A stretch of 64,000 nt of DNA, from assembly GCA_026120185.1 (NCBI GenBank), contig JANUWF010000008.1, forward strand, positions 4,836,001 to 4,900,000, given 5' to 3'. Every line of letters begins with the position of its first letter. The stretch's first letter is position 1. Below, in pieces: positions 45,614-57,359 of this stretch. Both the position numbers and the translations under genes were made by a program. The DNA is from Voacanga thouarsii. Lineage: Eukaryota > Streptophyta > Magnoliopsida > Gentianales > Apocynaceae. The notes under the pieces are model-generated. The model was not told the origin of the DNA and searched no databases. It worked only from the letters and a program-made list of their open reading frames with translations.

Positions 45614-47182
45614 TGATGTGTCCGGACTTAGGTATAAAAATCATACAAAAACTAAGCACATTCCCAATCAATTTTAAATTAAAACGTTAAACCCAAATCA
45701 CACATATGAGCAAGTGTACTCATCATTAACTGAGCATAGGGTTCAAACGAGTGTCGATCCTCAAGGAACAAGTAGACATTAATTACCTTTCTTTCATTGT
45801 TTAACTGACTCGATAAAACAAAACTGAAATAAAATAAAATAAAATAAAATAAAAACAAATATATATACATATCAAGGATGTAGATTTATGTAATTCAAAC
45901 CATTTATTAGACAACTATGATCTTAAAGTACCTAACCTCTATTATAACTAATTATTCCCTTGGCATCATGAAGAATTAAAATAGACTCACTTCTTTCTCA
46001 ATCCATAAATCCCTATCTTCTAGGTAACTTAGCATCACATACTCTGTCTCAACCAGTCTTACCCAAAAGATGCATTAAACACAATTCTCTGATTAAGTCC
46101 CATTCTCAGGCAAACTTAACCCATGAAATTAACCAATTGAATCCATATTCTGGCAGACATCAATTAACCTTTAATTACTCTGTTCTTGCAATTAACCCCA
46201 TTTTCAGGCAAGTTAAAAGACAACAAATATGAAATCAATCAATTTAAACCATCAACCCTATTCTCAAGCAAGTTAACAGCACAATCAATTAATCTCGCAA
46301 TCAACCCAAGTAATTAAATACCAAGAATAACAATCAGTTAATCAAAAGATCAACTAACTCTAAAAACAATGAACGTCTAAACCAATGTCAAATTACAATA
46401 AAACCATTAAAACATCATTGTCAAAAAAAAAAGAAAACAAAGTAAAATAAAGCACTCATAGACAAGCCTCCTTCTTCTTCCTTTAAAGACCTTCTTGTAC
46501 AACCCTCCTTGAATTGAAGAATTCCTCCTTGAACTTTCATCTTGAGAAAATATTGGTGATGCACTTAAAAATAAATCTAAGTCCCTACATTGTGCACCCC
46601 CTTTTCTAGGGTAAATTGGCCTTTATTTATAAGCTTACAAAGTTCCTAAAAGAATCCTAAGTAAAGAAGAAGAAATTACCTAAATATAATCCAAAACCAA
46701 AAAGAATAATAAAAGGTCTAAATAAAACTATGGAAAAAAAATCAAATAGTCCACCGCCTGTTGACTTTGTAGAATTGGAAATTGATTTGGACTTTTGTCT
46801 TCTTGTGCTGGAGATTTTGATGTCCGAATTGGAATTGTGGAATCTGCTTAAATTAACTCCAATTGGAGCCGTGCGGAAGCCTGCTTAAGCCAACAAAAAA
46901 TCCTTCTCTCATTGTGTCAGCTCGCGTGAGCCACATCCAAATTGTTTCCTTTGATTCCTTTAAAACAGCTTTAATTGAAGCCACATCCAAGCCACCGAAA
47001 TTTGTTGTTTCTTTCTTTGTTGTCGCAGCAGCTCAATTGAGCTATTTCCTTTGCTTCGGCTCAATTGAGCCGCAAATCACCAAGTTCCACCGAAAGTCTT
47101 TCTTGTTGATTTCAATTTCCTTTTGTAGCCGCAATTGTTGACTTCCTTCTTTGTATTTGGGCCCATGCTTTTTCTTTTGATA
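45614..47182 (-). repeat. Chimeric LTR of the TGATAGGG family
   Basis: 45614-46535 is closely similar to 9530-10450 in the same orientation. From 46536 the sequence no longer matches that LTR, but keeps the same layout: a TATA box on the minus strand (TTATAAATAA, about 46625-46634), then at 46750-46890 boxes such as CCGCCTGTTGAC and GGAGCCGTGCGG, then palindromes at 47031-47042 and 47057-47072. So it is either a subfamily with a replaced U3 or a recombinant. The expected end CCTATCA is missing and copia LTR sequence follows. The 92-aa ORF at 46863-47141 is antisense to the LTR and not supported as a gene. Confidence 0.65.
47057..47072. repeat. 16-bp perfect palindrome
   Basis: CGGCTCAATTGAGCCG, with a related 12-bp palindrome GCTCAATTGAGC 15 bp to the left (47031-47042) and a one-mismatch form GCTCGCGTGAGC at about 46920-46931. 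Confidence 0.8.
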
Positions 47183-47434
47183 TGATGAGATTCCCATTCT
47201 CATCAATCGGTTAAGAACAAGCGTTTATGTGTTAAGTAACCCGTGATCCATATCTTATTGTGAAATACCACCATTCACATGGACCACTTACTTAAACACA
47301 ATGGATCTTTTTCAAACGTAATTATACACAAATAAAAATATAAATTCATAAATAATTTCTAAAAATAAATTCTTTTATTAAAATATTCGATGTTTACATC
47401 AGAAACCTAGTCTAATAGGGCATATTTCTCAACA
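47183..47434 (-). repeat. 3' LTR remnant of the minus-strand copia element
   Basis: Equivalent to 54567-54818: ATGATGAGATTCCCATTC through GGGCATATTTCTCAACA. On the minus strand it starts TGTTGAGAAATATGCCC. The remaining roughly 1.56 kb expected to its left is missing. The PPT (AAATGGGAGAT, minus) is at 47435-47446. Confidence 0.85.
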
Positions 47435-47448
47435 ATCTCCCATTTGCA

Positions 47449-48017
47449 CTCTAAGACTAAGTAAGTCCGTAGGTGCCTACCCCTATGGCATCTAAGTGTC
47501 TCTTGAAGACTCTCTCAGCCAAAAGCTTGGTAAATAGATCTGCTAGATTATTCTCTGAGGCAATTTGTTCCACCACGACTTCCCGCCTCTGGATGAAATC
47601 TCGGATTAGGTGGTACTTCCTCTCAATGTGGTTCCCCTTCTTGTGGTTCCTGGGTTCTTTAGATTGCGATACTGCTCCAGTGTTGTCCTAATACATTACA
47701 ATCAGCCTGTCCATGTGTGGCAAGACTCCAAGTTCTGAAAGGAACTTCTGGAGCCAGACTGCTTCCTTGGATGCCTCCGAAGCTACCACATACTCAGCTT
47801 CCATGGTCGAGTCAGCAATGCAAGATTACTTGATACTCCTCTATAAAATGGCTCCTCCAAACAAGGTGAAGACATATCTACTAGTGAATTTTCTCTCATC
47901 CTTATCTGCTTAGAAGTTTGAGTCTGTATATTCTGTAGGAATCAAGTTATCAGCCCTCTAAACCAGCATATAATCTCTCGTTCCTTTGAGGTACTTGAGA
48001 ATATGCTTTACAACTTA
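47449..48017 (-). pseudogene. pol: Copia RNase H and C-terminal pol (minus-strand copia)
   Basis: On the minus strand, in broken frames: YTDSNFQ-type sequence with ADKDERKFTSRYVFTLFGGA (RNase H first acidic residue and the typical YVFTL.GGA), then decayed parts of the active site, then LFTKAL-type and RVQMGDC just before the PPT. RNase H degrades the RNA template after copying. Several stops and at least two frameshifts are present. Confidence 0.75.
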
Positions 48018-49120
48018 TCAATGAACCTCCCTATGGTTTGACTGATATCTGCTAATCAAGCCTACGGCAAAGCAGATATCTAGCCTAGTACACAACATGG
48101 CGTACATGAGACTTCCCATAACCGAAGTATAGAAAATTCTACTCATTCTATCCTTTTCTTCTTGAGACTTAGGACAGTCCCTTGAAGAAAATGACAACCC
48201 ATGTCTGCAAGGAATTAGAGCTCCCTTGCATGAGTCCATGCTGTACTTGGCCAGCATCTTGTCAATGCATGCCGCTTGGGATAATCCTAATATTCTCTGC
48301 CTCCTATTTCTAAGAAGCCTAATCCAAAGAATGTAACTAGCTTCTCCTAAGTCCTTCATACTAAATTGACTAGACAGCCAAACCTTTGTACATGACATTG
48401 ACCCTACATCATTTCCAATTAGTAGAATGTCATCCACATACAAGACAAGAAAAATTACATTAATGCCTTCAAGTTTCCTGTACACACATGGTTCATCCTT
48501 GTTTTGAGTGAAATAGTAAGACTTTACAGTCTCATCAAAATGAATGTTTCATGCTCTCGATCCTGCTTAAGTCCATAAATGGACTTATTAAGCTTGCAAA
48601 CCATATGTTCTTAGCTTTTAGCAATAAAGCCTTCCAGTTGGGATATATAGATGTCTTCACTAAGATGGCCATTTAAAAATGTCGTCTTGACATCTATTTG
48701 CCATATCTCGTAGTCATAATGACATGTGATGGCAAGGAGGATACGGATAGACTTAAGCATGACTACCGGGGAAAAGGTTTCCTCATAATCGATTCCTTCT
48801 TTCTGAGTATACCCTTTTGCCACAAGTCTAGCTTTGAAGGTTTCCACATTCCCATCCATTCCCCTCTTCCTCTTATATACCCACTTACACCTAATGAGTT
48901 TTATTCTTTCAGGTGAAGCTACAAGATCCCAAACCTGATTGAGGTACATAGACTCAATCTCGGCTTTCATTACTTCATGCCATAAATTTGCATTGGTATC
49001 AGCAATAGCCTCCTCATATCTAGTGGGGTCTTGTTCCTGATGGTTGGAGACTAGCTCGAAAGCTTCTCCAGTCCATCTCTCCGGAACCCTAGATATTCTC
49101 CCACTACGACAAAGCTCCAT
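48018..49120 (-). pseudogene. pol: Copia reverse transcriptase (minus-strand copia)
   Basis: Two long ORFs separated by a frameshift/stop near 48490-48610. The first includes CKWVYKRKRGMDGNVETFKA, LVAKGYTQKEGIDYEETFSP, LKSIRILLAI and IWQIDVKTTFLNGHL, the conserved copia RT palm and fingers. The second includes the catalytic box YVDDILLI (YVDD codons at 48429-48440), FSMKDLGEASYILWI and MGSLMYAMLCTRLDICFAVG. It would copy element RNA into DNA. Apart from the break between the two ORFs and the missing stretch there, all core motifs are visible. Confidence 0.9.
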
Positions 49121-49150
49121 TTGTACACGCTCTTGAGGCTATGCCTCTTC

Positions 49151-50513
49151 TTATTCCACAATCGGGTCAGAAGAAGTTGATTTCGAAGATAACTTCTCCT
49201 CAAGTTCTAACCTAGTTGAACCTTTCGTGGAAGTACTCTGATCATCCTCTAAGTATCTGGCATTGGTATTAACCAGTACTTTCTGCTCCTTAAGATAATA
49301 AAAGTAACCATCCTTTGTTCCTTTTGGATACCCAACAAAATAGCATAATTCTGACATTGGTTCTAACTTATCTCCATTGACCAGTACATAAGCTGGACAA
49401 CCCCATATCCTGAAATGATTTAGACTTGGCTTACGCCCATTCCACATCTTATAGGGAGTCCTAGATACTGACTTGGAAGGTACCAAGTTTAGAATGTATG
49501 CCGCTGTTTCCAAGGCATATCCCCAAAAAGATACTGGAAAAGTAGCATGAGACATCATGCTTCAGACCATTTCCATCAATGTCCTGTTCTTTCTCTCGGC
49601 TACTCTATTCTACTGGGGCATCCCCGGCGCAAAAAGCTGGGATACTATCCCATGAGGTACCATGTAGTCAATTCACCGAGGAGGTACTCTCTACCATGAT
49701 CCGATCATAAGGTCTTGATCAATTTACCTATCCGACGATCCATTTCAGCCTTAAACTCCTTAAACTTGTTAAAAGAGTCAGACTAGCATCTCATCAGGTA
49801 AATAAAATCAAACCTCGTACAATCATCCGTGAAAGTAATGAAGTACTCAAAACTCCCTCTACTTGGTGTAAACAAGGGACCACACACATCAGTATGAACA
49901 AGACTCAATACCTCATTCGCTCTATCCGCCTTAAAGGTAAATAACCTTTTGGTCATCTTTCCCATTAGACAGAATTCACACTGAGGCCAATTTTCTAATC
50001 TTAATGAGCCCAAAGGCCCATCATGGATTAACCTCTGTATCTTGGTTGAGTTGATATGACCCAACCTTAGATGCCAAAGATAAGAATCATTGGCATTGGT
50101 TTTTTTCTTCCTTGTTAAAGGTTCAGATTGAGCGTTATTTAATTGATTGTTAATAGGGTTTAAGAAGAATAGATTTCCATACATGTGCCCAGTACATAAA
50201 ATTTATACATCTCTACTAATAGAAATACCAGAATGGAAAAATATAGAATATCCTTTATTTATTAGTTTCGCAACTGAAATCAAATTCTGTCCAAATCCAA
50301 GTATATATAAAATATCCTTTAAAACCACTATTCTATTAAAATAAAAAATAAGATCCAGCTCTCCCACTGCAAAGGCCCAAACTTGTGTTTCATTTTCCAC
50401 GCGTAGTCCATGTTCGCCCTTCTGGAGTCTTCTAATGTTTCTAAATCCCTGCAAGGAGTTACGGATGTGATCAGTGGCCCCTGAATCAACAATCTAAGTG
50501 AAAGCTGATCCAA
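49151..50513 (-). pseudogene. pol: Copia protease and integrase (minus-strand copia)
   Basis: Protease: the active site VDSGATDHI has its DSGA codons at 50476-50487, followed by LKDILYILGFGQNLISVAKL, the usual C-terminal protease motif. Integrase: the zinc-binding region WHLRLGHIN then CEFCLMGKM (about 49960-50090); the core starts at LVHTDVCGPL with GSFEYFITFTDDCTR; the second Asp is in SDHGREYL near 49700, out of the main frame; the C-terminal part includes FWGYALETAAYILN and TPYKMWNGRKPS (49290-49558). Stops occur near 50505 and 50185 and shifts near 49780 and 49560. Protease would mature the polyprotein and integrase would insert the DNA. Confidence 0.87.
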
Positions 50514-50519
50514 CTATTG

Positions 50520-51339
50520 ATATAGACTCTAGATAGAAAACATTACCTATGAGGTTTTTCTTGGATTGAAGATCTGGACACTCATTTTTCCAATGTCCCT
50601 TCATTCCACATTTGAAGCATTTACCCTTGGGTTTGTCTTTGGGCTGGGCCGCTGCGTTTCCTTTCTTCTTCTTGAACTTTCTGGGCTTGAGCCCAATTCT
50701 AGAAGATGAAGCCTTAGCAATCATAGCCTTAGACTATGGCTTCATGACCTTCTCTGCCATCTGGAGTTCCTTCATCAACTCAGTTAAACTTATGTTTAAC
50801 TTGTTCATGTTGTAATTCAACTTGAATTGAGTAAAGGAACTCAGTAGAGATTCGAGAACTATGTCCACTTAGCTCTCGGGGTCAATAACAGCCCCTAAGA
50901 TTTCTGCCTCCTCGAAAGCAGCAATCATCTTGAGCTTATACTCTCTGACTGATGCTCTCTCAGCCATTTTAGGGTTTATGATAGCTCAAAGAGCTTCCTG
51001 CCTTGCGGGCCAGCTCTTATCGGTGAACATCATGGCTAATGATTGACTTATGTCATACGCAGTGGTCATGTGCTCATGTTTGGACTGGAGCACATTAGAC
51101 ATGGAGGCCAACATGTAACAACGAGCCATCTCGTCGGCCTTCTTCCATGCCTTCTCAGCCTCTCGCTCTTCGGCGGTGGAACCTTCCCTGATGACAGGGT
51201 ACGTCTCGTAAAAGACATACTTATACTCTTCAGCTATGAGTATTATGTACAGGTTCCTCTTCCAGTTCATATAATTTGGTCCCGTTAGCTTATTCTCTCT
51301 GAAAATAATGGCCAATGGACTAAAAGAACCTCCTACCAT
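50520..51339 (-). pseudogene. gag: Copia gag (minus-strand copia)
   Basis: Starts at MVGGSFSPLAIIF (ATG near 51337-51339; an upstream in-frame ATG at 51387 is possible but lies in leader-like sequence). The N-terminal part has ENKLTGPNYMNWKRNLYIIL, the typical copia gag opening, then KADEMARCYMLASMSNVL. Two stops interrupt the middle (near 50985 and 50735). The nucleocapsid zinc knuckle CFKCGMKGHWKNEC at 50578-50619 is intact and preceded by a lysine-rich stretch (PRKFKKKKG). The product would form the particle and bind element RNA. Confidence 0.88.
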
Positions 51340-51387
51340 TTCTGAAAAAAACAAAAATAAAAGAAAATATTTAGTTTGTGAAAACAA

Positions 51388-52991
51388 AACAAATATGTGT
51401 ACTTTATCCTTATATTAAAATTAATAATATAATTAATTTGGCTCGTAGGAGAACTGACATAGCTTCTTGGGAAGATTAACAGTTTTCTAAGCTAAGTTTA
51501 TTAACCACCATAAATTAATTTCCCTTTTAGGTAATGATCTAGAAGATAACTCTATCAAGGGGATAGCCGTTTCTTCTCATTTTCTATGGACATACCTCGC
51601 ACTATAACCTCTAACGTGGGCTGGCCGATCATAGTATGTGTCTCGGGTTATTAATTACATCACTCCATTAGATCTAGATCCTTGTGGTATCCCAATCCTA
51701 TACGGGTTCACTCCTAGGGTAATGTGAGGGGACCCACGATCTCTAATGAGGATCGTGATAGAAACCGTGGGGCCGTTGAAACCCCTCTCCCACTTAGTCT
51801 TTTAAAATAAGATTTTCTAAAAAATATTCTTTTGAAAATTTCCATTAAGTTTTCCCTTAACTCAAAAATAAAATATCTAAATCCATTAAAATCTCTATGT
51901 AAAGGTTTATATCCTTTGAGAGATTTTTCCATGGACTAATTTTATTTAAGTTAAAAACTTAATGATTCAAAAATTTTCCAATTAAAACTTTCTAGAGACT
52001 TTGGTCTCAAGTTTATTTGACAAAACAATTTTTCTTGTGCAAAAATAAAACAAAATGGCTTTCTATTTTAACTTACAAAAATGTCTAAATCCAATATATT
52101 TTCTATGTCAAGGATTAAATCCTTTGAGAAAATATCTAAAGATTAATTTTTGTTTAAGTTAAAATAACCATTTAATTTGTAGAAAAATATTTTCTTGTCA
52201 AAAATATTCCCAAAGACTTTGGTCCTTGAGAAAACGTGCACATAGGTACTTAAATATAAATAGCATGCTAGAAAACAGTAGACGTTTTCATGCTTTTCTA
52301 TTTTTAAACCTAAGTGCCCAAATAAAGGAATTAAACATATTAATTAATTAATTATCTTGTATAATCCTAAAATTCCTTACTAATATTTTTCATGCAAAAA
52401 TATTCTATGAATATTAACCATTGCAAAAATATTAACTTCGCCTGGTACGGACCCCAAAACAAAAAAAAAAAAAGAAAATGCAAGGAAAAATACAAGGAAA
52501 AATAAAAATTTCTCCTTGGTCTACTGTACCCGCCGCACTAGATTAAGCACCTAACTACAATGCGGTCCACAACACCCGCCGCATTGGACCAGCACCTAGC
52601 GGGTGACTAGCGTGCATACCGGATCCCAGACCCGAGCCGGCACCGATCCCGGTCTGCCGGGCTCTCCTTTGAATTTTTTCTTGCATCTTCTTTTGCAAAT
52701 TTCTTCACTGTTCTTTCTGCAACCATCTTCCAGTTCTTGGCTCTCCGATTTCAACCCAAAATCAACAACACCAAAAACCAACAATCGCCTATACCCATTA
52801 ACATTGGGCTTACACAATTTGCTAAAAAAAAAAAAAAAATAGATTACATCGCACCTATACCTCCATTCGAGAAGTTTAACATGTGAATCTATCCATATCA
52901 AAAACAGCAAAGGATCACAATTTAACCACACATATGTGTCCAATTTTATTCAACTAGATGCATGCTTCCTATATTTGCACAAAACCTTCAT
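51388..52991 (-). other. Leader between PBS and gag (minus-strand copia)
   Basis: About 1.6 kb with no gene seen. It is AT-rich except at 52540-52670, where the minus strand has GC-rich boxes such as GGTGCCGGCTCGGG and repeated TGCGGCGGGTG. The ORFs at 52596-52943 on both strands arise from this GC-rich block and are not convincing. Confidence 0.6.
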
Positions 52992-53003
52992 GCTCTAATA
53001 CCA
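52992..53003 (-). other. Primer-binding site, initiator tRNA-Met type (one mismatch)
   Basis: On the minus strand TGGTATTAGAGC, one base different from the standard TGGTATCAGAGC, two bases after the LTR end. Confidence 0.88.
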
Positions 53004-53005
53004 AT

Positions 53006-54818
53006 TGAAGGTTTAAAGGGGGAAGAAAAGCACGCAGCGGTAGCACAAAAAAAATTGAAAATTGAAAATCGCAGACCGGAGCCTGCGCCAGTTTCGACAA
53101 CCGTAGCCAGCACCGGTCACAGCCTGGCTGGACTCCAAGGAAAAAAAATTTTTACCTTTTTTTCTCTTTCTCAGAATTGGCTAGAAAGGAATGTGTGGAA
53201 CTGGGATAGGTGCACTGGTGAAAACTTTTAGTGTGATTCCTACAAGCCTCCTACTCCGTCTGTACATGTATGTGAACGCTAACTTCCCAATCTTCCAGTA
53301 TATGGCCTACCTAATCCTGTTTGGTGAACAACTCACAGGACTAAGGAATATTTTCAAGAGAGAGAAAAAGGTTGTGTTATCCTCACGCCAGAAGAAAAAA
53401 AACCAGCGTTATTTTCTTAACTCTAAGAAAAGTAAAAATTGCGTCCTACTTTATCCTCCTGTTTAACCTAAATAAAACTCTTGGTTAAACTAGATTGGCC
53501 CATTGGATTCTTAGTTTAGCCTTTTGGACTAAATTAATTATTTTAATTAGAACCAAATAAATGACCCAGTAAATAATTAATTTTTCAGTCCAAATAAACT
53601 ACTCCAATTACAAAGCCTATATTAGTTTAGTCCCAGGTCAATCTTTAATTATTCAAATTGGGTCAAATCCCTGAACAATTAATTAACCCACCAAACTAAT
53701 TTAATTAATTCTTTCTCTCCATAGACCTTTATTTTATTCTCGCCCAATAATTAAATCAGACTATTTAAATAAAATAAATTCTATTTAGTTTAATTTAATA
53801 CCAATTCTTTAGCCTGTATATAATTAGGACTCACGGTCTATATTGGGAACCAAAAGACACACCTCCTTAGCTACTAAAATGACTAAAATACCCTTGCCAT
53901 ATAAATAGTTGTATTTTGCATTTTAAATATTTTTTAATATCACCATAAGGAAATATTGACCCCAAGAACAATGCTGCGTTAGCAAAGCCTCTGACCTATA
54001 GGTGAAATGACTAAAATACCCCTCTATACATCACCATACATTAGAGAAGAAGAAATGTACTAACACCTCTCTAAATGACATCTACCATCCTTAGGTTTCT
54101 AGTTTAATGATTCATGACTTTCTGGATTGTTTCCGCTTTCCAAGGGAACTACCCTAAAGCAAACATCCAAGTTATGTTTCCCAGGGCCCTGGATATTTAG
54201 ATCATTCAGACAACCATAAGGAGAGATATAGTATAGAAACTATCTTGTACAAGTCTATCTTAACTAACTAGTCACGCATACCCAATATGCAAGTATGTTG
54301 ACCCTATGATAGAATCTCAACTATAGCATATCAAAGTACATGCTTCTAGCTTCGTCAGACTAGCAACTCATACTCAAGTCGTAGAGTACTAGTCCACGCT
54401 ATAGCAGTAGTAGTCTAGGTTTCTACCATATAGTACTTTTAGAAACCACTACTACAGATCATATTCTACGTATTCGAAATACGCTTATGTCATAAAGTGA
54501 GTGGACTACTCACTGGCTAAAGGTAAGCCATTCCCTATTTGGAATTTACAACATAATAACCTAAACATGATGAGATTCCCATTCTCATCAATCGGTTAAG
54601 AATAAATATTTATGTATTAAGTAACTCGTGATCCATACCTTACTGTGAAAGACCACCATTCACATGGACCACTTACTTAAATATAATGGATCTTTTCCAA
54701 ACGTAATTGTGCACAAGTAAAAATGTAAATTCACAAACAATTTCTGAAAATAAATTCTTTTATTAAAACGTTCGATGTTTACATTAGAAACTAGTCTAAG
54801 AGGGCATATTTCCCAACA
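53006..54818 (-). repeat. 5' LTR of the minus-strand copia element
   Basis: 1,813 bp; on the minus strand it starts TGTTGGGAAATATGCCCTC and ends CCTTCA. Related pieces are at 15927-16648 and 47183-47434. GC-rich boxes (ACCGGTGCTGGCTACGG, CTGGCGCAGGCTCCGG on the minus strand) are at about 53078-53135, near the LTR 3' end. Confidence 0.88.
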
Positions 54819-55445
54819 GCTTGAGACTCTCTCTTTTCCCTTGCATTTCTTCCTTTTCACCAAGTTGTTGTAGAAAGTTGGGGGACCTGTATGGTCATCA
54901 CTCAAACAATTAGAACAATTATAGCTTATCCCCTTTTGCAATCCCCTTATTGGAATCCTATAAATTTCACTTCTCCTTCTTTGCTTAATTTTTCTTGGAC
55001 ACTCATAAGAAGTATGCTCATAGCTCTCACGCATTGTATATTCATACTCCCTCAATTTCTTTTGTACTGCACTCTTTGAATGTTTTTGTGTTCTTCCTAC
55101 ATAAACCCCACCATTCCTATATTCCTCACCTCCATGTTGTTCTTCTTCATATTCTCAATTTTGCATACCATAACTATTATATCCTTCCCAATTTGAATAT
55201 GGTTCATCATAGTTTGCATTCCTCCCCGAATCCTCCATGGGACTCAAATTTGCAAATTCTTCCTCATTGCTATCATACTCTCTTCCACTTGTGTTTGGCC
55301 CTTCATTACATGTATTCCAAAATCCCATACTCTTATCATCCTCTTCGTATTTTTGTTTATGCCCATCATATTTCCCATAACTACTTCTATTAGAACAAGA
55401 CTCCTCATTATAGTCATAACCTTCACTTTCATTCCAACTAGCCAT
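54819..55445 (-). pseudogene. gag: Ty3/gypsy gag N-terminal part (element B)
   Basis: On the minus strand the first ATG at 55443-55445 opens MASWNESEGYDYNEESCS, a polar region rich in Asn, Ser, Tyr and acidic residues, and continues after a stop near 55155 with QKKLREYEYTMRESYEHTSY and YNCSNCLSDDHT. It is homologous to 31990-32343 of element A. It starts next to a long leader and the PBS at 57348, so this is the true gag start of the element. The rest of gag and all of pol have been cut off by the copia LTR ending at 54818. No known motif identifies this segment alone; the assignment rests on the link to element A, which carries the zinc knuckle further on. Confidence 0.65.
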
Positions 55446-57347
55446 TGTGAATTTTCTTTTAAGAGAATTACCTGCAAAATTTAAGTAGAAACACAGGAGA
55501 AGCTCCTCATCTTTGCACTCTTATTATCTTTTATCACAATAAATTCACCTTCTTGCCTTTTTCAAACTCTCAATTTTACTCACTTAAGTTCTTTCCAACT
55601 CTTTCTCACTTCAAAGTATTTAGTTCCACTAATTAATTTAACTAAATTCCAATAAGAAAGAATGGATTCTAAGGGACAATTTATCAAACAATTTGGTAGG
55701 TGACACTAGAGGAGATAATGATTTTTAAATGTAAGATTCCACAGCACTCAAGATTTCCACTAAGCAATAATACCACAAGGAATTGAGTAAACAAGATCTA
55801 AGGGGCAAGATTTCAACAAGTAGAGTAGCAAATATGTTATGGAATTCTAGGATAGACAATGATCAATAAGAGATTCAATTAGTGAATTACCACACAAACT
55901 CACGAATTCTTCTAGAAGGATATATAATAAAACTATGATTCAAAAATCCACAAGGATTTAATTAGTCAAGACAACATGAGATAGGACTCTAAGTTAAATA
56001 ATAATCAACCAATCCCAACTTAAGTATCTCACGAAAATTTAGAATTCTAGGACTTCAACCCACCAACCTCAAGACTTATAGTATGCAAACCTAATGCAGG
56101 TGAAAAATACAAGCTAAGAATCATAGAATAAAGTGTAAAGCCACTTAGGCATTTCATCAAACACCTGGTATGCATTAAAAAAAAAGTCCATGATGTAAAA
56201 GAGTTAATGCTAGATGATACAACCACAACCTCAAGAAACAAATTTAACAATCACCATTATCTCAAAGTGAGGATAACAAAAGAACTCTTTAAAATTCATG
56301 AGACTAGTAGTATGAATCTAAGCACGAACAAAAATTCAAGGTTGGACAAGTTCAAACCAATCCCAAATAACTCAAGGAGATTTAACCTACCAATGATAAG
56401 AAATATATCAATGAAGGCAATTAGAAGTGGAAGATGCAAGCTAAGAACTCATACAAAGCACTATATAGTCACTTAAGCATTTCATCAAACACATGGTAGG
56501 CAACTACTCAAATGAAGAATTTTTAAATGTTAGGATGGTATCACAACCCCAAGGATATAATTTTGATGCTCATTTAACTCACTCAAAGTAATGTTAACAC
56601 AAGGAATTCAAGATTCAAAAAGATAATGTGACATGAACTAAGTATGCACCAACAACTTGCCCAGCTATAGCATAGATTACCAATGAAAATTTTCTACTAG
56701 CAACACAAGAATAAATCCCACTTAAAAACAAATTACTAAGCAAGAAGATTATAGGAATTCATCATATGAGGCATTCGATAGTCATGTATGCACAATCACA
56801 AGTCATAGAAGCAACTCATCAAGTCATAGAAGCAACAACAATGAACAAACATAACAACAAGTAGAAGTCTAAAACTTGAGTTTTATAACTCACAAAAATA
56901 GCACAAACAAGAGTTACGGGATTCTTTTTTAGGTTAGAAATTTTGCGTCAATTACACCCAATGGACATCCAAATTTCTGCAATTTAACACCTCAAATAGC
57001 TACCCAAACATCAACCATACACATATATCAATTTCACATGAAGCATACCTGAATTTTAAATTAATAGCTCTCAAAATTAGTAAGGAAAATAGTTACAAGA
57101 TTGAAAATTTTGCAGCAATATTTTTCACTAGTTTTTAGCTCCAAAACAACAATTTTTCATGCCAAATGATTCCTCAAATATCATATAAACATATAAGATC
57201 AATTTAACATTAAGTTTACCGTATAATTTTGAGTTATAAGGATTCAAAAATGGGAAGATGAATAGTGACAAGATTAAGCAAATTCTTGAAAGAAGATTAT
57301 ACTTTTTGCCTAAAGAAAGTTGGTTCATTAGAATCAATATAATACAA
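55446..57347 (-). other. Long leader of gypsy element B
   Basis: About 1.9 kb between gag start and PBS, AT-rich, no gene recognised. It contains a diverged tandem duplication with a 328-bp period (GCATTTCATCAAACAC at 56149 and 56477, with similarity extending to both sides). Confidence 0.6.
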
Positions 57348-57359
57348 GCTCTGATACCA
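57348..57359 (-). other. Primer-binding site, initiator tRNA-Met (element B)
   Basis: The minus strand reads TGGTATCAGAGC exactly. It fixes element B on the minus strand with its 5' LTR to the right. Confidence 0.9.

Larger units (their letters stand above)
47183..54818 (-). mobile_element. Ty1/copia retrotransposon, minus strand, 3' LTR truncated
   Basis: A minus-strand element with 5' LTR (53006-54818), PBS, a long leader, gag, protease, integrase, RT, RNase H, PPT and a 252-bp remnant of the 3' LTR. Gene order PR-IN-RT-RH defines copia. Frames are broken by relatively few stops and shifts, so it is younger or less decayed than the Sirevirus element. Its right end cuts element B gag. Its left end has lost most of the LTR, so no TSD can be confirmed. 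Confidence 0.9.

Noticed and set aside
46863..47141. 92-aa plus-strand ORF
   Set aside because: Antisense to the chimeric LTR, contains the palindromes, and has no recognisable domain.
52596..52943. 115-aa minus-strand ORF in the copia leader
   Set aside because: Arises from the GC-rich boxes in the leader. Copia elements of this type do not carry an ORF before gag, and no domain is visible.
54995..55393. 132-aa plus-strand ORF rich in His, Tyr and Leu
   Set aside because: Antisense shadow of element B gag on the minus strand.
30061..55445. Elements A and B as one gypsy element split by the two copia elements
   Set aside because: Their gag N-terminal segments (31990-32343 and 54819-55310) are homologous duplicates and not consecutive parts, so two separate copies are needed.
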